Notes under the pieces: model-generated
Databases searched by the model: none
The model's input: only the letters and a program-made list of their open reading frames with translations
Told to the model about the DNA's origin: nothing
In this document: piece after piece, positions 44,351 to 54,934 of the stretch
Position numbering within the stretch: the first letter of the stretch is position 1
Layout: each line of letters starts with the position of its first letter
Translations under genes and position numbers: made by a program
Assembly (NCBI GenBank): GCA_963830715.1
Contig: CAWHNS010000007.1
Span: 1-64,000, forward strand
Reading direction: 5' to 3'
DNA length: 64,000 nt
DNA from: CAVVMA01 sp963830715
GTDB taxonomy: Bacteria > Desulfobacterota > Binatia > Binatales > Binataceae

Positions 44351-45991
44351 CTACCGCGCTGTATCCCAGAAGTCGCAGTTGTGATTTCTGCGGAACTCAT
44401 GCGAAACCGCGACCTGATCATCCAGCGAAAGGACGTTGTCGCTGCCAGCCTGATAAACAGCCCAATCGGCGGAATCGCCTGAGCCCTTCGCGTTGGGATT
44501 CAATGTTTTAACAAAATTGGTCCAGTATGTGATCATGACACCAGACAACGCGCGATTGGCAGGCGTGACCCCGTTCGGCGCGAAATTTCCGAAGACATAG
44601 GAGAGCTCGACTGCGTGCGGATCATGCCAGGGATAGCCAGTCGGATGCGGAATCGGAAACGCCGGGTTGTCCTCGGCGAACTCGTATTGCCAGACTGGCA
44701 CGTGCGATGCGAGCGCTTTGGTTGCGCGTGAGGCAGGGCACGAAAACCCGGAGTCGGTCTGCACGACGGTCCATGCTTCAAGCGGCGAACTGAATTTGTC
44801 CGCAGGATAACGCTCGAGGATTTCACCGCTGTTCGCGTGAAACCGCTGCCGGATCCGATCTGCATAGCCACTGGCATCGAACGGATGGCTCTTATCAACC
44901 GGCGCAAAGCCCGGATCGTCGCGAAGAGAAAAGAATTCGGACTCGGTTCGATTGGTGCCGTTGATGACCGGAACCTTGTTGAACTGACCACCGGCAAATG
45001 CTTCCGCGGGCTGCCGGGTCAGTACGACGCCATCGAGATTGGGAGTCCATCGAAGTCCGCCGCCTCCCGGCCCGCCAGGTCCTGGAGGGATCATTTTGGC
45101 GAGTAGCGTGTCAACCGATATAGATCGCAGGCACTGCACCGGGTCGGGCTGTTTCGTACATCCAACGGTGGCAACGTATCGATCGCCGATCGCCTCCGCC
45201 TCGGCAAGCGTGGGGAGCTGAGAGAGGCCGCTGCGAACTCCAATCGTGCTTTCGCCGATCGCGCCCCGGAACAGCCCGCCGCTCTGGGGCGACAGCAGAT
45301 GGTCCGCGACCGATGATGCCCCTGCGGACTCGCCGGCGATTGTAACTTTCCTCGGGTCGCCGCCGAAATTCGCGATATTGCGTTGGACCCATCTCAGCGC
45401 AGCTTGCTGGTCTTCGATTCCGTAGTTGCCGGAAACGTGATTGGGAGCCCGCTTGCTCAGAGCGGAAGCGGCCAGAAAGCCGAATGCGTTGAGACGATAA
45501 TTGGCGGTCACCACGATCACGCCCTTCCTGGACAGATTGACGCCTCTGTACAATGGCGACCCGGCACCGCCATAGAAGAAGCCGCCGCCATAAATCCAGA
45601 AGAACACCGGCAGATGCTTCCCGGCCTTTGCCGGTGTGTAGACATTCAAGTAGAGACAATCTTCATTGTTGCTCGCCATCGCGCCGATCGGCCCCTTGTT
45701 TTGCGGGCAATTGGCCGAAAATTTGAGCGCCTCGCGCGCGCCGCTCCACGGTTCTGCTTCCCTTGGTGGCGCAAAACGCAGGTTATCGACAGGCGGCGCC
45801 GCGAACGGAATGCCAAGGAATTCGCGATGGTCAGCGAACCCGGCTCCCTTTACGTCGCCCTTGTCGGTATGGATTACCGGATGTGATACGGCCAGCTCTT
45901 CGGCAGCATCGGGCGCTCCAGCCCACACGCACATGGTCACAATTGCGAGTGCAATGATCGCCGAATGTTTGAACGCTGTATTCATGTTCAT
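44351..45991 (-). CDS. Type-B carboxylesterase, exported
   Basis: A 546-residue esterase/lipase of the carboxylesterase type-B family. A signal peptide (MNTAFKHSAIIALAIVTMCVWAGAPDA) ends near residue 30. The nucleophile elbow is GESAG in KVTIAGESAGASS; the oxyanion block is WIYGGGFFYGG; the family N-terminal segment is FLGIPFAAPPVDNLRFAPP. Start ATG 45991 with AAGG 6 bases upstream. It is the last of three neighbouring minus-strand genes: esterase, MFS exporter, esterase. Confidence 0.92.
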   Translation of the reverse strand: MNMNTAFKHSAIIALAIVTMCVWAGAPDAAEELAVSHPVIHTDKGDVKGAGFADHREFLGIPFAAPPVDNLRFAPPREAEPWSGAREALKFSANCPQNKGPIGAMASNNEDCLYLNVYTPAKAGKHLPVFFWIYGGGFFYGGAGSPLYRGVNLSRKGVIVVTANYRLNAFGFLAASALSKRAPNHVSGNYGIEDQQAALRWVQRNIANFGGDPRKVTIAGESAGASSVADHLLSPQSGGLFRGAIGESTIGVRSGLSQLPTLAEAEAIGDRYVATVGCTKQPDPVQCLRSISVDTLLAKMIPPGPGGPGGGGLRWTPNLDGVVLTRQPAEAFAGGQFNKVPVINGTNRTESEFFSLRDDPGFAPVDKSHPFDASGYADRIRQRFHANSGEILERYPADKFSSPLEAWTVVQTDSGFSCPASRATKALASHVPVWQYEFAEDNPAFPIPHPTGYPWHDPHAVELSYVFGNFAPNGVTPANRALSGVMITYWTNFVKTLNPNAKGSGDSADWAVYQAGSDNVLSLDDQVAVSHEFRRNHNCDFWDTAR

Positions 45992-46045
45992 CAAGTGCCT
46001 TGTTGTCAGTCTCGAATGTCAGGATCGCGGGAACCTCGAACAATA

Positions 46046-47566
46046 TCAATCCGCTTGCGGTACGGGCTCGATGTCCGCCGAAACCTCAACCGGCAACTCG
46101 TGGCCGCTGACTTCCACGCCCGCGTCGGGCGCGAGCCGCAGGAACAGCAACGCCGCCAGTAACGACAGCACTCCGGTGATTATGAAGGATGGCGTGAAAT
46201 CCCACGCCGTTAAGGCCTCGACGCTGCGGTGTCCGAGACTGAGGTGCAGCAGGAAAGCGGCTAGCGTAACGCCGAGGCTCAGGAACAACTGCTGCGCCAT
46301 GCTGGAGAGGCTGCTGGCGCCGCTCATCGATTCGGTCGTGATATCAGAGTAGGCGAGCGCATTGAGGGCGGTGAACTGCAGCGAACGGAAAAATCCGCCG
46401 ATCAGCAGGGTGAGGACTATAACGGTGTACGGGGTCGACGGGCGGAACAGCGCGTAGCTTGTCAAAATGAAGGCGCATAGCGTCCCGTTGCCGATCAGTA
46501 CGGTGCGGAAGCCCAAGCGGCGAATGACCGGGCTGGCAGTGAACTTCATCGTCAGCGCGCCAACCGCGCTGGTGAACGTGAGCATCCCGGATGCGAACGG
46601 ACTGAGGCCGAACACCAGTTGCAGCAACATCGGCAGCAGAAACGGCAGGGCGCCGATACCGATACGGAACAACCCGCCGGCTACCGTTGACGCGGCGAAG
46701 GTGGGGATTTTCAGCAATCCCAGATCGATGATTGGATGGTCCGAGCGGCGCGCGTGGACGACGTAGAGCGCGGTACAAACCGCTCCGCCGCCGATCAGAA
46801 CTGCGATTAGAGCGGGTGGAATCACTCCCCGGCCTACAACCTCAAAGCCGAACACGAGACCGGCTAGCCCAAGTCCGGTCAGCATGAAGCCGGCCAAATC
46901 GAGCGGCGGCACGTCCGGCTCCCGGAAGTTCTCGATATACATCGTGACCAGCGTCATGCCGATCACGCCGATCGGCACGTTGATGAAAAAGATCCATCGC
47001 CACGACCAGTACGTAACGATGAATCCGCCGAGTGGGGGACCGACCACCGGTCCCATCACCGCCGGAACGGTCAGATAGGACATCGCTTCTACCAGGTCTG
47101 CCTTAGCCACAGTCTTCAGCACGACCGCGCGGTCGACCGGTGTCATCATCGCGCCGCCAAAGCCCTGCAAGACGCGCGCGGCGACCAGTTGCATCAGAGA
47201 GTGAGATAGGCCGCACAGCACCGATCCGACGGTGAAGATCGCGATGGCGGTGCGGAACACCGTGCGGGAGCCGAACTTGTCGGCCATCCAGCCGCTGATC
47301 GGGATGAATATCGCGAGGCTCAGGAGATAGGACGTGATCGCGAGGTTGAGGCTGATCGGATTTTGGCGAAGCGACCGGGCCATCACCGGCAACGCGGTCG
47401 CGATGACCGTCGAATCGAGCAGCTCCATGAAAAGCGCGCATCCGACGATCAGCGGAACGAGGAACCGGGAGAAGTGCGTTTTGGCGCGGTTAGGAGTCGC
47501 CTCTTCGCGGTCGGGGTATCGGGCGAGCATCTCCTCAGTCAAACATAGGCCAACCGCCGAGGCCAT
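46046..47566 (-). CDS. DHA2-family (EmrB/QacA) MFS drug transporter
   Basis: A 506-residue inner-membrane transporter with 14 predicted helices. Motifs: first helix ALFMELLDSTVIATALPVMA, WMADKFGSRTVFR (motif A), and GPVVGPPLGGFI with the MFS motif C. Exports toxic organic compounds by proton antiport. It is flanked by esterase genes on the same strand, which suggests coordinated metabolism or detoxification of esters. Confidence 0.92.
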   Translation of the reverse strand: MASAVGLCLTEEMLARYPDREEATPNRAKTHFSRFLVPLIVGCALFMELLDSTVIATALPVMARSLRQNPISLNLAITSYLLSLAIFIPISGWMADKFGSRTVFRTAIAIFTVGSVLCGLSHSLMQLVAARVLQGFGGAMMTPVDRAVVLKTVAKADLVEAMSYLTVPAVMGPVVGPPLGGFIVTYWSWRWIFFINVPIGVIGMTLVTMYIENFREPDVPPLDLAGFMLTGLGLAGLVFGFEVVGRGVIPPALIAVLIGGGAVCTALYVVHARRSDHPIIDLGLLKIPTFAASTVAGGLFRIGIGALPFLLPMLLQLVFGLSPFASGMLTFTSAVGALTMKFTASPVIRRLGFRTVLIGNGTLCAFILTSYALFRPSTPYTVIVLTLLIGGFFRSLQFTALNALAYSDITTESMSGASSLSSMAQQLFLSLGVTLAAFLLHLSLGHRSVEALTAWDFTPSFIITGVLSLLAALLFLRLAPDAGVEVSGHELPVEVSADIEPVPQAD

Positions 47567-47600
47567 CGGCGAGCAGCTCAGTGCGAGTCGAGTTCAATTC

Positions 47601-49220
47601 TCACGCACCTCGGATTATCTTTCGTACCTCGGAATTCGGATCATTCACGATCTGGCTCTGAAGATCGAACACCATCGTGGATCGCTTGCCGGCATCATAG
47701 GGCGGCCAATGCGGTATTTCGGGACAATCGGGTTTGCCGCTGCGAGCAAACGACACCCACGCGCCCGCCAACTGGGCCTCCATCCGCGCCGCTCCGGGGT
47801 CCGGACCCGAGAACGCGCGCACCCGGCGATAGGAATCGAGCATGAAGGGAATCTCCATGGTGTGCGGGGTCTTGAACATCCCGTTTGCGACCGGAGTTTC
47901 CCAGGTCAGATACCACAAGTATGCCGGCGCACCACCTTGCGCGGCCTTCCGCTCGGCAAGCGCGATCGATCCGCCCATCGCGAACATCGAGTCCATCGCG
48001 GCGGTGAACAGGTAGGTCGGCGAATAGTCGGGTCTGATTCTGCGCCATGCCTCGACCAGCGGCTTGCCCTTGGGGCCGAGCATCGCGATGCGCTGTTCGA
48101 GATCGGCTTCGGTCATTTCACGGAACCACGGCTCACTCGCCGTGAAGATGGTGACCTCGTCCTTGACGTAGCCGACCAGCAGCGGCACCTCGCGGGAAAC
48201 CTCCGGGGCATCGGGTGTGAACGGATCGCGCGAGATCGCGACGCCGTCGATGATCGGCACGTAGCCGAACCCACCAGGGCGCCGCATGCCGGGCACGCGC
48301 GGCGCGGCGGTGTTTTTCGCATCCGCCGCGAAGGCCGCGGCGACTATCGTCTGCGCGGGCGCCCCCTGGAGCGACTTGATATCGCCCGGCTGGATGCCAA
48401 GTTCCTCGATGAGCAACCTGGCGGCAGTGTTGGCGGACTCTCTCCGCCCGACGATCAGCCCCGGACCCGACTGAATCGACGCCTTATGGAATAGTCCCTT
48501 TGCCGAGTCCATCGACATCAGAATCGAGACTTTGGCGCCGCCGCCCGACTGGCCCATGATCGTCACGTTGCCGGGATCGCCGCCGAGACTCGCGATGTTG
48601 TCTCTCACCCACTGCAAGGCGAGCACCAAATCCTGCATTCCGACCGTGCCCGAGGACTTGTAGCTGTCGCCCATCAGGTCGCCAAGGTAAAGATAGCCGA
48701 AAACATTCAGGCGATGGTTCACGTTGACCGCAACCACGTCGTGATCGCGTGCGAGATCTTCCATGCAGTAGATCGGCTGGCCGCCCGAGCCGTAGGCGAA
48801 GATGCCGCCGTGAATCCAGAACATCACCGGCCGCTTCGCATTGTCGGTTGCGGGCGTCCACACGTTTAGAAAGAGGCAGTCTTCGTTCTGAATTTTCAGC
48901 TCGGATGGGGTCGTAAACACGCGGGCCATCAGCATGCCGTAGTCGCCGGTCGGAGCTGCGGTCGCGCCTGAGACCATCTGCATCGCGGGCGCTCCATAAT
49001 CGGAGCAGTCCAGCACCACTTTCGAGGGCGTCGGCCTTTGCGGCGGCATCCAGCGCAGCGGACCCACGGGCGGCGCGCCGTAGCGAATGCCTTTGAAGGT
49101 ATGCACGCCGTCATTGACGAGGCCCCTCACCGGACCGCTGGTCGTGTCAATGATCCTGGTGATTTGCGGTAAACCGCCGCTGTCCGCACGATAGACCGCG
49201 TTGCTTTCCTCTTTGCGCAT
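47601..49220 (-). CDS. Type-B carboxylesterase (cytosolic)
   Basis: A 539-residue esterase of the same type-B family as the 44351-45991 protein, without a signal peptide. The nucleophile elbow is GQSGGG (NVTIMGQSGGGAK); oxyanion region WIHGGIFAYGSGG. The start is ATG 49220, 8 bases after AGGAGA; the frame is open upstream to 49247. It lies 34 bases from the MFS transporter gene and 86 bases downstream of ackA. Confidence 0.92.
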   Translation of the reverse strand: MRKEESNAVYRADSGGLPQITRIIDTTSGPVRGLVNDGVHTFKGIRYGAPPVGPLRWMPPQRPTPSKVVLDCSDYGAPAMQMVSGATAAPTGDYGMLMARVFTTPSELKIQNEDCLFLNVWTPATDNAKRPVMFWIHGGIFAYGSGGQPIYCMEDLARDHDVVAVNVNHRLNVFGYLYLGDLMGDSYKSSGTVGMQDLVLALQWVRDNIASLGGDPGNVTIMGQSGGGAKVSILMSMDSAKGLFHKASIQSGPGLIVGRRESANTAARLLIEELGIQPGDIKSLQGAPAQTIVAAAFAADAKNTAAPRVPGMRRPGGFGYVPIIDGVAISRDPFTPDAPEVSREVPLLVGYVKDEVTIFTASEPWFREMTEADLEQRIAMLGPKGKPLVEAWRRIRPDYSPTYLFTAAMDSMFAMGGSIALAERKAAQGGAPAYLWYLTWETPVANGMFKTPHTMEIPFMLDSYRRVRAFSGPDPGAARMEAQLAGAWVSFARSGKPDCPEIPHWPPYDAGKRSTMVFDLQSQIVNDPNSEVRKIIRGA

Positions 49221-49306
49221 AAGTTCGTTCTCCTGCGCGAGGCTCACGCCCTGCGAGCATACCAGGTAGGGCCGTGGTCGTTAGTCAATTTCGTCTGCCG
49301 AGTCGG

Positions 49307-50515
49307 TCATCGTTCGCGTTCCACCCGCGCCGAGAAGATCAATTGATAGGTGTGCCGGGCTATCATCAAGTCCTCGTTGGTTGGGATAACGCGAGTGAGA
49401 CACTCCGAGTCATGGGTGCTAATCGTATCGGCATTGGTCTCATTTCGTTCGCGATCGAGCTTGACGCCGAGGTGTCCCAGGCCACTACAGGCCGCCCATC
49501 GCACCGGGGCGGCACGTTCGCCGATGCCACCGGTAAAAACCAGGAGATCGAGTCCGCCCAGCGCGGCGGCGAGCGCGCCGATCTGCTTTCGGACTTGATA
49601 GCAGAACATCTGCACTGCCATCGCGGCATCTGGCTCGGTATCCGTGCGTTCGAGCAGCGTCTTCATGTCCGAGATGCCTGACACGCCAAGCAATCCGGAT
49701 TGATGGTTCACTAGCTCGGAGAGCGCCTGCGCGTCCAAGTGTCTATTGCTCAGCAAGTAGAGAATGATGCCCGGGTCCAGATCTCCGCTGCGCGTTCCCA
49801 TCATGAAGCCGCCGGTGGGAGTCAATCCCATCGTGGTATCCAGCGGCTGTCCGTCCTTCACCGCCGCCATGCTCGCGCCGTTGCCTAAATGAGCGATGAT
49901 TAGACGCGAGGGAGGATTAGGGCCTAGCGTCCGCAGTATGTACTCATAGGAAGTACCGTGAAAACCGTAGCGGCGGATGCCTTCCTCCCAGAGGGCGCGC
50001 GGCAACGCGAAGCGCTGGGCCACTTCCGGCATCGAGCGGTGAAAAGCGGTGTCAAAGCAGGCGACCTGCGGCAGGCTCGGGAAGTGGGAGGTGACCGCTT
50101 CAATGCCGGCGATCTCATCGGGCATGTGCAACGGTGCGAAGGGGATCAAACTTCGCAGCTCGCCAACGAGCATATCAGTGATCCGTTCCGGAGCCGCGTG
50201 GTGCGGGCCGCCATGCACCAGTCGATGACCGACGGCATCGGGATGCGGAAGGCGCAGCCCCTCCAGCTCGATGGAAGCCGCACGCAGAGCTGCTGAAGTC
50301 GAAGAAGAGCCTCTGACGGTTTTCTCGATCTTCCGTTGCGCTCTGTGAATCCAAAGGCGGGCGACTTGCGTATCGTCGCGCTCGACCGCACCTTGCGCGA
50401 GCGGAATTTCCTCTCCATTGCCGATTTGGTAGAGCGCGAACTTGAGCGAGGAGGATCCGCTGTTCAGGCATAGTATGACGCGAGAAGCCAGCGGCCGGTC
50501 GAAGCCGCGCGTCAT
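49307..50515 (-). CDS. ackA: Acetate kinase
   Basis: A 402-residue acetate kinase. Motifs LCLNSGSSSLKFAL, GHRLVHGG, FDTAFHRSMP, GFHGTSYEYI and GTRSGDLDPG are present. It makes ATP from acetyl phosphate plus ADP. Together with phosphoketolase in the same cluster it forms the energy-yielding end of the pathway. It overlaps pgi by 4 bases (ATGA, 50512-50515) and is the last gene of the cluster gnd-zwf-xfp-pgm-tal-pgi-ackA. Confidence 0.95.
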   Translation of the reverse strand: MTRGFDRPLASRVILCLNSGSSSLKFALYQIGNGEEIPLAQGAVERDDTQVARLWIHRAQRKIEKTVRGSSSTSAALRAASIELEGLRLPHPDAVGHRLVHGGPHHAAPERITDMLVGELRSLIPFAPLHMPDEIAGIEAVTSHFPSLPQVACFDTAFHRSMPEVAQRFALPRALWEEGIRRYGFHGTSYEYILRTLGPNPPSRLIIAHLGNGASMAAVKDGQPLDTTMGLTPTGGFMMGTRSGDLDPGIILYLLSNRHLDAQALSELVNHQSGLLGVSGISDMKTLLERTDTEPDAAMAVQMFCYQVRKQIGALAAALGGLDLLVFTGGIGERAAPVRWAACSGLGHLGVKLDRERNETNADTISTHDSECLTRVIPTNEDLMIARHTYQLIFSARVERER

Positions 50516-52155
50516 CGTGAAGTCTCTTTCAGTCTGCGGTAGCGACGGATCAGATTATTGGTCGAACTATCATGGTCGAGCTTGGGCTCAGCCTTGCTCT
50601 CGAGTTCGGGGATGATGCGTTGGGCCAGGACCTTGCCCAACTCGACGCCCCATTGGTCATAGGAATCGATGTTCCAGATGGTCCCCTGCGTGAAGACGCT
50701 GTGCTCGTAGAGCGCAACCAATCTACCGAGGGCGGCCGGCGTCAAGCGGTCCATCAGAATGGTGTTGGAAGGCCGATTACCCTCGAACACCCGATGAGGA
50801 ACGAGCCAATCCGGCGTTCCCTCGGCTTTTACCTGCTCGGAGGTCTTGCCGAACGCGAGTGCCTCGGCTTGGGCGAAGACGTTCGCGACCAGCATATCAT
50901 GATGCCGGCCCAGGGGATTGAGCGACTGACTGAACGCGATGAAATCGGCGGGGATGAGCTTCGTACCTTGATGGATCAGTTGATAGAAGGAGTGCTGACC
51001 GTTGGTTCCCGGCTCGCCCCAGTAGATAGGTCCGGTCTCGTAATCTACGTCGGTTCCTTCGAGCGTGACGTGCTTGCCATTGCTCTCCATCGTCAACTGC
51101 TGGAGATAGGCAGGAAAGCGCTTGAGGTATTGCTCGTACGGAAAGACTCCAACTGTCTGTGTGCCGAAAAAATCGTTGTACCAGAGAGACAGGAGCCCCA
51201 TCAGGACCGGCAGGTTGCGATCGAACGGTGCGGTGCGAAAGTGCTCGTCCATTTGATGAAAGCCGTCCAGCATGGCGTGGAAGTTGTCGGGGCCGATGGC
51301 CAGCATGGTCGAAAGGCCGATCGCGGAATCCATCGAGTAGCGTCCGCCAACCCAATCCCAGAAGCCGAACATGTTGGCGGTATCGATGCCGAACTTCGCG
51401 ACTTCCGCAGTGTTGGTGGAGACCGCGACAAAGTGCCTGGCGACCGACTTTTCGTCGTTGCCCAGCCCTGCGATCGCCCATTGCCGGGCCGTGTGCGCAT
51501 TGGTCATCGTCTCCAGCGTTGTGAACGTCTTTGAAGAGATGATGAAGAGCGTTTCGGCCGGATCTAGGTCGCGGGTCGCCTCAAAGAAATCAGTGCTATC
51601 GACGTTTGAAACGAAGCGGAATGTGAGCGAGCGATCGCTGTAGTGTCTCAGCGCCTCGTACGCCATTACAGGCCCGAGGTCCGAGCCGCCGATCCCGACA
51701 TTGAGGACGTTGCGGATGGCCCTCCCGGTGTGACCCTTCCATTCGCCGCGGCGGATGCGGTTGGAGAACTCTGCCATCTTATCCAGCACGGCATGAACCT
51801 GCGGCACCACGTTGTCGCCGTCCACGACAATCGAGGCTCCTTTCGGGGCGCGCAAAGCCACATGCAACACAGCTCGCTTTTCGGTGACATTGATCTTCTC
51901 GCCACGGAACATCGCGTCGCGCCGCTCGGCGACACGGCGCTCTCTGGCGAGCTGCACCAGCAATCTCACGGTTTCATCGGTAATTCGGTTTTTTGAGTAG
52001 TCCAGGTAAAAACCTGCGCCTTCGACGGCAAAGCGTTTTCCACGGTCCGGGTCGTCCGCGAATAGCTGCCGCAGGTGGATAGTTTTAATTTTCTCGTAGT
52101 GCGCCTGCAGAGCACGCCAGGCGGGAGTCTCTCTTAGTAGCTCGCTGTCCGGCAT
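50512..52155 (-). CDS. pgi: Glucose-6-phosphate isomerase
   Basis: A 547-residue phosphoglucose isomerase. Conserved blocks: NVGIGGSDLGPVM, FISSKTFTTLETM, VGGRYSMDSAIGLS (signature) and GQHSFYQLIHQGTKLIPADFIA. It interconverts G6P and fructose-6-P, the latter being a possible phosphoketolase substrate as well. Overlaps ackA start; 23 bases after tal. Confidence 0.96.
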   Translation of the reverse strand: MPDSELLRETPAWRALQAHYEKIKTIHLRQLFADDPDRGKRFAVEGAGFYLDYSKNRITDETVRLLVQLARERRVAERRDAMFRGEKINVTEKRAVLHVALRAPKGASIVVDGDNVVPQVHAVLDKMAEFSNRIRRGEWKGHTGRAIRNVLNVGIGGSDLGPVMAYEALRHYSDRSLTFRFVSNVDSTDFFEATRDLDPAETLFIISSKTFTTLETMTNAHTARQWAIAGLGNDEKSVARHFVAVSTNTAEVAKFGIDTANMFGFWDWVGGRYSMDSAIGLSTMLAIGPDNFHAMLDGFHQMDEHFRTAPFDRNLPVLMGLLSLWYNDFFGTQTVGVFPYEQYLKRFPAYLQQLTMESNGKHVTLEGTDVDYETGPIYWGEPGTNGQHSFYQLIHQGTKLIPADFIAFSQSLNPLGRHHDMLVANVFAQAEALAFGKTSEQVKAEGTPDWLVPHRVFEGNRPSNTILMDRLTPAALGRLVALYEHSVFTQGTIWNIDSYDQWGVELGKVLAQRIIPELESKAEPKLDHDSSTNNLIRRYRRLKETSR

Positions 52156-52178
52156 TGATCCGTTCCTCTTGGCGCCGA

Positions 52179-53255
52179 TTACTTCAGCGCCTTGCTCTTG
52201 GCCCCGATTGCGGTCAGCAGATCCTGCCAGGAATCGGCAAAGGATTTGGCTCCATCTTTCTGCAGATCGGCGCCGAGCTTTGCCACATCAATTCCCACTT
52301 TGCCGAACTCCGCCAGCACTTGCTCGCAATCGGCGCCGCCGCGTGGAATGACGCCACTTACCCGGCCGTGCTCGCCGAACGCGAGCAGGGTTTCCTCCGG
52401 CATCGTGTTGACCGTATTGGGAGCGGCGAGCGCGCATATGTAGAGCACGTCGGAAGCCTTGGGATCTTTGGTTCCGGTGCTCGCGAACAGCAACCGTTGT
52501 GCGCGCGCGCCGCAATTCGCCAGCCGCTGCCAGCGATCCGACTCGAGCAAATCGCGGTACGCCGCGTAAGTCTGCTGGCCGATAGCGACCCCCAGCTTGT
52601 CGCGATCCCGGTCGGGGACCTTATCCATCGTGGCCTTGTCCCAGCGACTGACGAAGAGCGACGCGACCGAGCGGACGTCGGGGCTCAAACCGGCGGCGAT
52701 TCGCCGCTCCAGCCCGCGCATATAAGCCTCGGCTGCGGCCACGTAATGATCGCGCGTGAAGAGCAGGGTCACGTTCACCGAAACGCCGGAGAAGATCGCT
52801 TCTTCGATCGCCGGCGCGCCTTCCTTTGTGCCGGGAATCTTGATGAACAGATTGCGCCGGTTGGCCCTTTTGTGGAGCGCTTGGGCCTCGGCCACCGTCG
52901 CCTTGGCGTCGTAGGCAAGGAGCGGCGAGACTTCGAGCGACACCCAGCCATCCACGGTGGCCGTGCGTTCGTGAATCGGAGCGAACAGATCGGCGGCCCG
53001 CGTCAGGTCCTGAATCGCCAACTCAAAAAACAGTGATTCGTCGGAAAGACCCGTGCCCGCGAGCCGGCGAATTTCGGAGTCGTACGATTTGCTATGGGTG
53101 ATCGCGTGGTCAAAGATCGTCGGATTGGACGTCAAACCCGTGACTGAGAGATCTTCGATGTAGCGTTTGAGCGTGCCGCTATCGAGAAGCTCGCGCGTGA
53201 TGTTGTCGAGCCAGATGCTCTGTCCCAGATTGTGGAGCATTTGAGTAGCTTTCAT
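52179..53255 (-). CDS. tal: Transaldolase
   Basis: A 358-residue transaldolase of the longer bacterial type. The Schiff-base Lys is in NLFIKIPGTKEG; VTGLTSNPTIF and SVNVTLLFTRDHY are family motifs. It overlaps the pgm stop region by four bases (ATGA at 53252-53255). Transfers dihydroxyacetone units between fructose-6-P and erythrose-4-P; recycles sugar phosphates in the pentose-phosphate/phosphoketolase network. Confidence 0.96.
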   Translation of the reverse strand: MKATQMLHNLGQSIWLDNITRELLDSGTLKRYIEDLSVTGLTSNPTIFDHAITHSKSYDSEIRRLAGTGLSDESLFFELAIQDLTRAADLFAPIHERTATVDGWVSLEVSPLLAYDAKATVAEAQALHKRANRRNLFIKIPGTKEGAPAIEEAIFSGVSVNVTLLFTRDHYVAAAEAYMRGLERRIAAGLSPDVRSVASLFVSRWDKATMDKVPDRDRDKLGVAIGQQTYAAYRDLLESDRWQRLANCGARAQRLLFASTGTKDPKASDVLYICALAAPNTVNTMPEETLLAFGEHGRVSGVIPRGGADCEQVLAEFGKVGIDVAKLGADLQKDGAKSFADSWQDLLTAIGAKSKALK

Positions 53256-54902
53256 AATCCCACCTCCAGAGCGTTGTTCACGATCTCCTGGGCTTCGCGA
53301 AGTATGGCCTCCAGGTGCGCCCGGTCTTTGAAACTCTCTGCGTAGATTTTGTAGATGCTCTCCGTGCCGGAGGGACGAGCGGCGAACCAGCCGCTGGCGG
53401 CAATCACCTTCAGGCCGCCGATCGGGGCCTGGTTGCCGGGGGCCTTAGTAAGCCGGGATATAATCGGCTCGCCCGCGAGCTTCGATGCTCTGACGGCTTC
53501 CGGGGAGAGTTTTTCCAGCTTCGCCTTCTGTTCCGCACTCGCGGGTGCCTCGACGCGCTCGTACTGTGGATTGCCAAATTCGGCAGTAAGTCTGCGGTAA
53601 TGCTCGCCCGGATCACTGCCGGTGCGAGCCGTGATCTCTGCGGCAAGCAGGTTCGGGACGAGTCCATCTTTGTCCGTCGTCCATACGGTGCCGTCGTGCC
53701 GCAGAAATGTCGCCCCCGAGCTTTCCTCGCCGCAGAAGCCAACGGCGCCATCGATGAGACTCTCTACAAACCACTTGAACCCCACTGGCACTTCGATCAG
53801 CCGACGGTTCAGCTTCGCCGCCACCCGATCGATCATGCTGCTGCTGACAATGGTTTTCCCGACTGCTACCGCCTTTGACCACTGAGGACGGTTCGCGAAC
53901 AGGTATGAAACGGCAACCGAAAGATAGTGGTTCGGATCGAGCAGCCCCTGGCTGTGGCTGACGATACCGTGGCGGTCGGCGTCGGGATCGCTTGCGAAAG
54001 CAACGTCGAAGCGGTCTTTCAGGCCGACCAAGCGCGCCATCGCGTATGCCGACGAGGGGTCCATTCGGATTTGGCCGTCCCAGTCGACGGTCATGAACCG
54101 GAACGTCGGGTCGATGGTGTGATTGACGACCTCGAGGTTGAGCCCGTAGCGATCGCCGATAGCGTCCCAATACGCCACGCTGGCACCGCCCAAAGGATCG
54201 ACCCCGATGCGAACCTTGCTCTCGCTGATTACCTGCAAGTCGACCACCGCGGGGAGATCGTCCACGTAAAAGTTCAGGTACTCATGCTGATGAGTCGTCG
54301 AAGCTGCGCGCGCTCGCTCAAGCGGCATCCTCACGACTTCGCGCAGACCGTCCGCAATGAGACGCGTTGGCCCGATCCTGGATCCATCCGGTTACGTGAG
54401 TATCCGCCGGGCCGCCGTGAGGCGGATCGTATTTGAAACCGCCGAATCGCGGCGGATTATGCGATGGCGTGATGACGACGCCGTCCGCCAGACCGCGCTT
54501 GCGGCCGCGGTTGTAGCTCAGAATCGCGTGCGAGATTACCGGGGTAGGAGTGTAGCTATTCCTCGCATCGACCATCACGTCTATACCGTTGCCTGCCAGC
54601 ACCTCCAATGCACTTTTGAAAGCCGGCTCCGAGAGCGCATGCGTATCGAAGCCGATGTAAAGCGGCCCGTCGATGCCCTGCTGTTTGCGGTAGAAACAGA
54701 TCGCCTGGGTTATCGCGAGAATGTGCGCCTCGTTGAACGAGTTGTCGAGCGAGCAGCCACGATGCCCCGAGGTTCCGAACACCACGCGCTGCGCGGGCAC
54801 GGATGGATCCGGCCGCCCCGAGTAATAGGCGGCCACTAGCTTGAGGACGTCGATCAGAATCGACGGGTCGGCGGGCTTACCGGCGAGCGGGCTGACTACC
54901 AC
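53252..54902 (-). CDS. pgm: Phosphoglucomutase (alpha-D-glucose specific), one frameshift
   Basis: About 550 residues when joined. N-terminal frame from 54902 with FGTSGHRG, the catalytic Ser in VVITPSHNPPRFGGFKYDPPHGG and THVTGWIQDRAN. At about 54330 the frame changes into LREVVRMPLERA..., the second part containing the metal loop DPDADRHG and the substrate loop GEESSGATFLRHDGTVWTTDKDG. Interconverts glucose-1-P and glucose-6-P; links maltodextrin or glycogen breakdown to the cluster. Confidence 0.92.
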
Positions 54903-54934
54903 GATTGCCGCTCCCTACATCAAATTCGCTGTCG

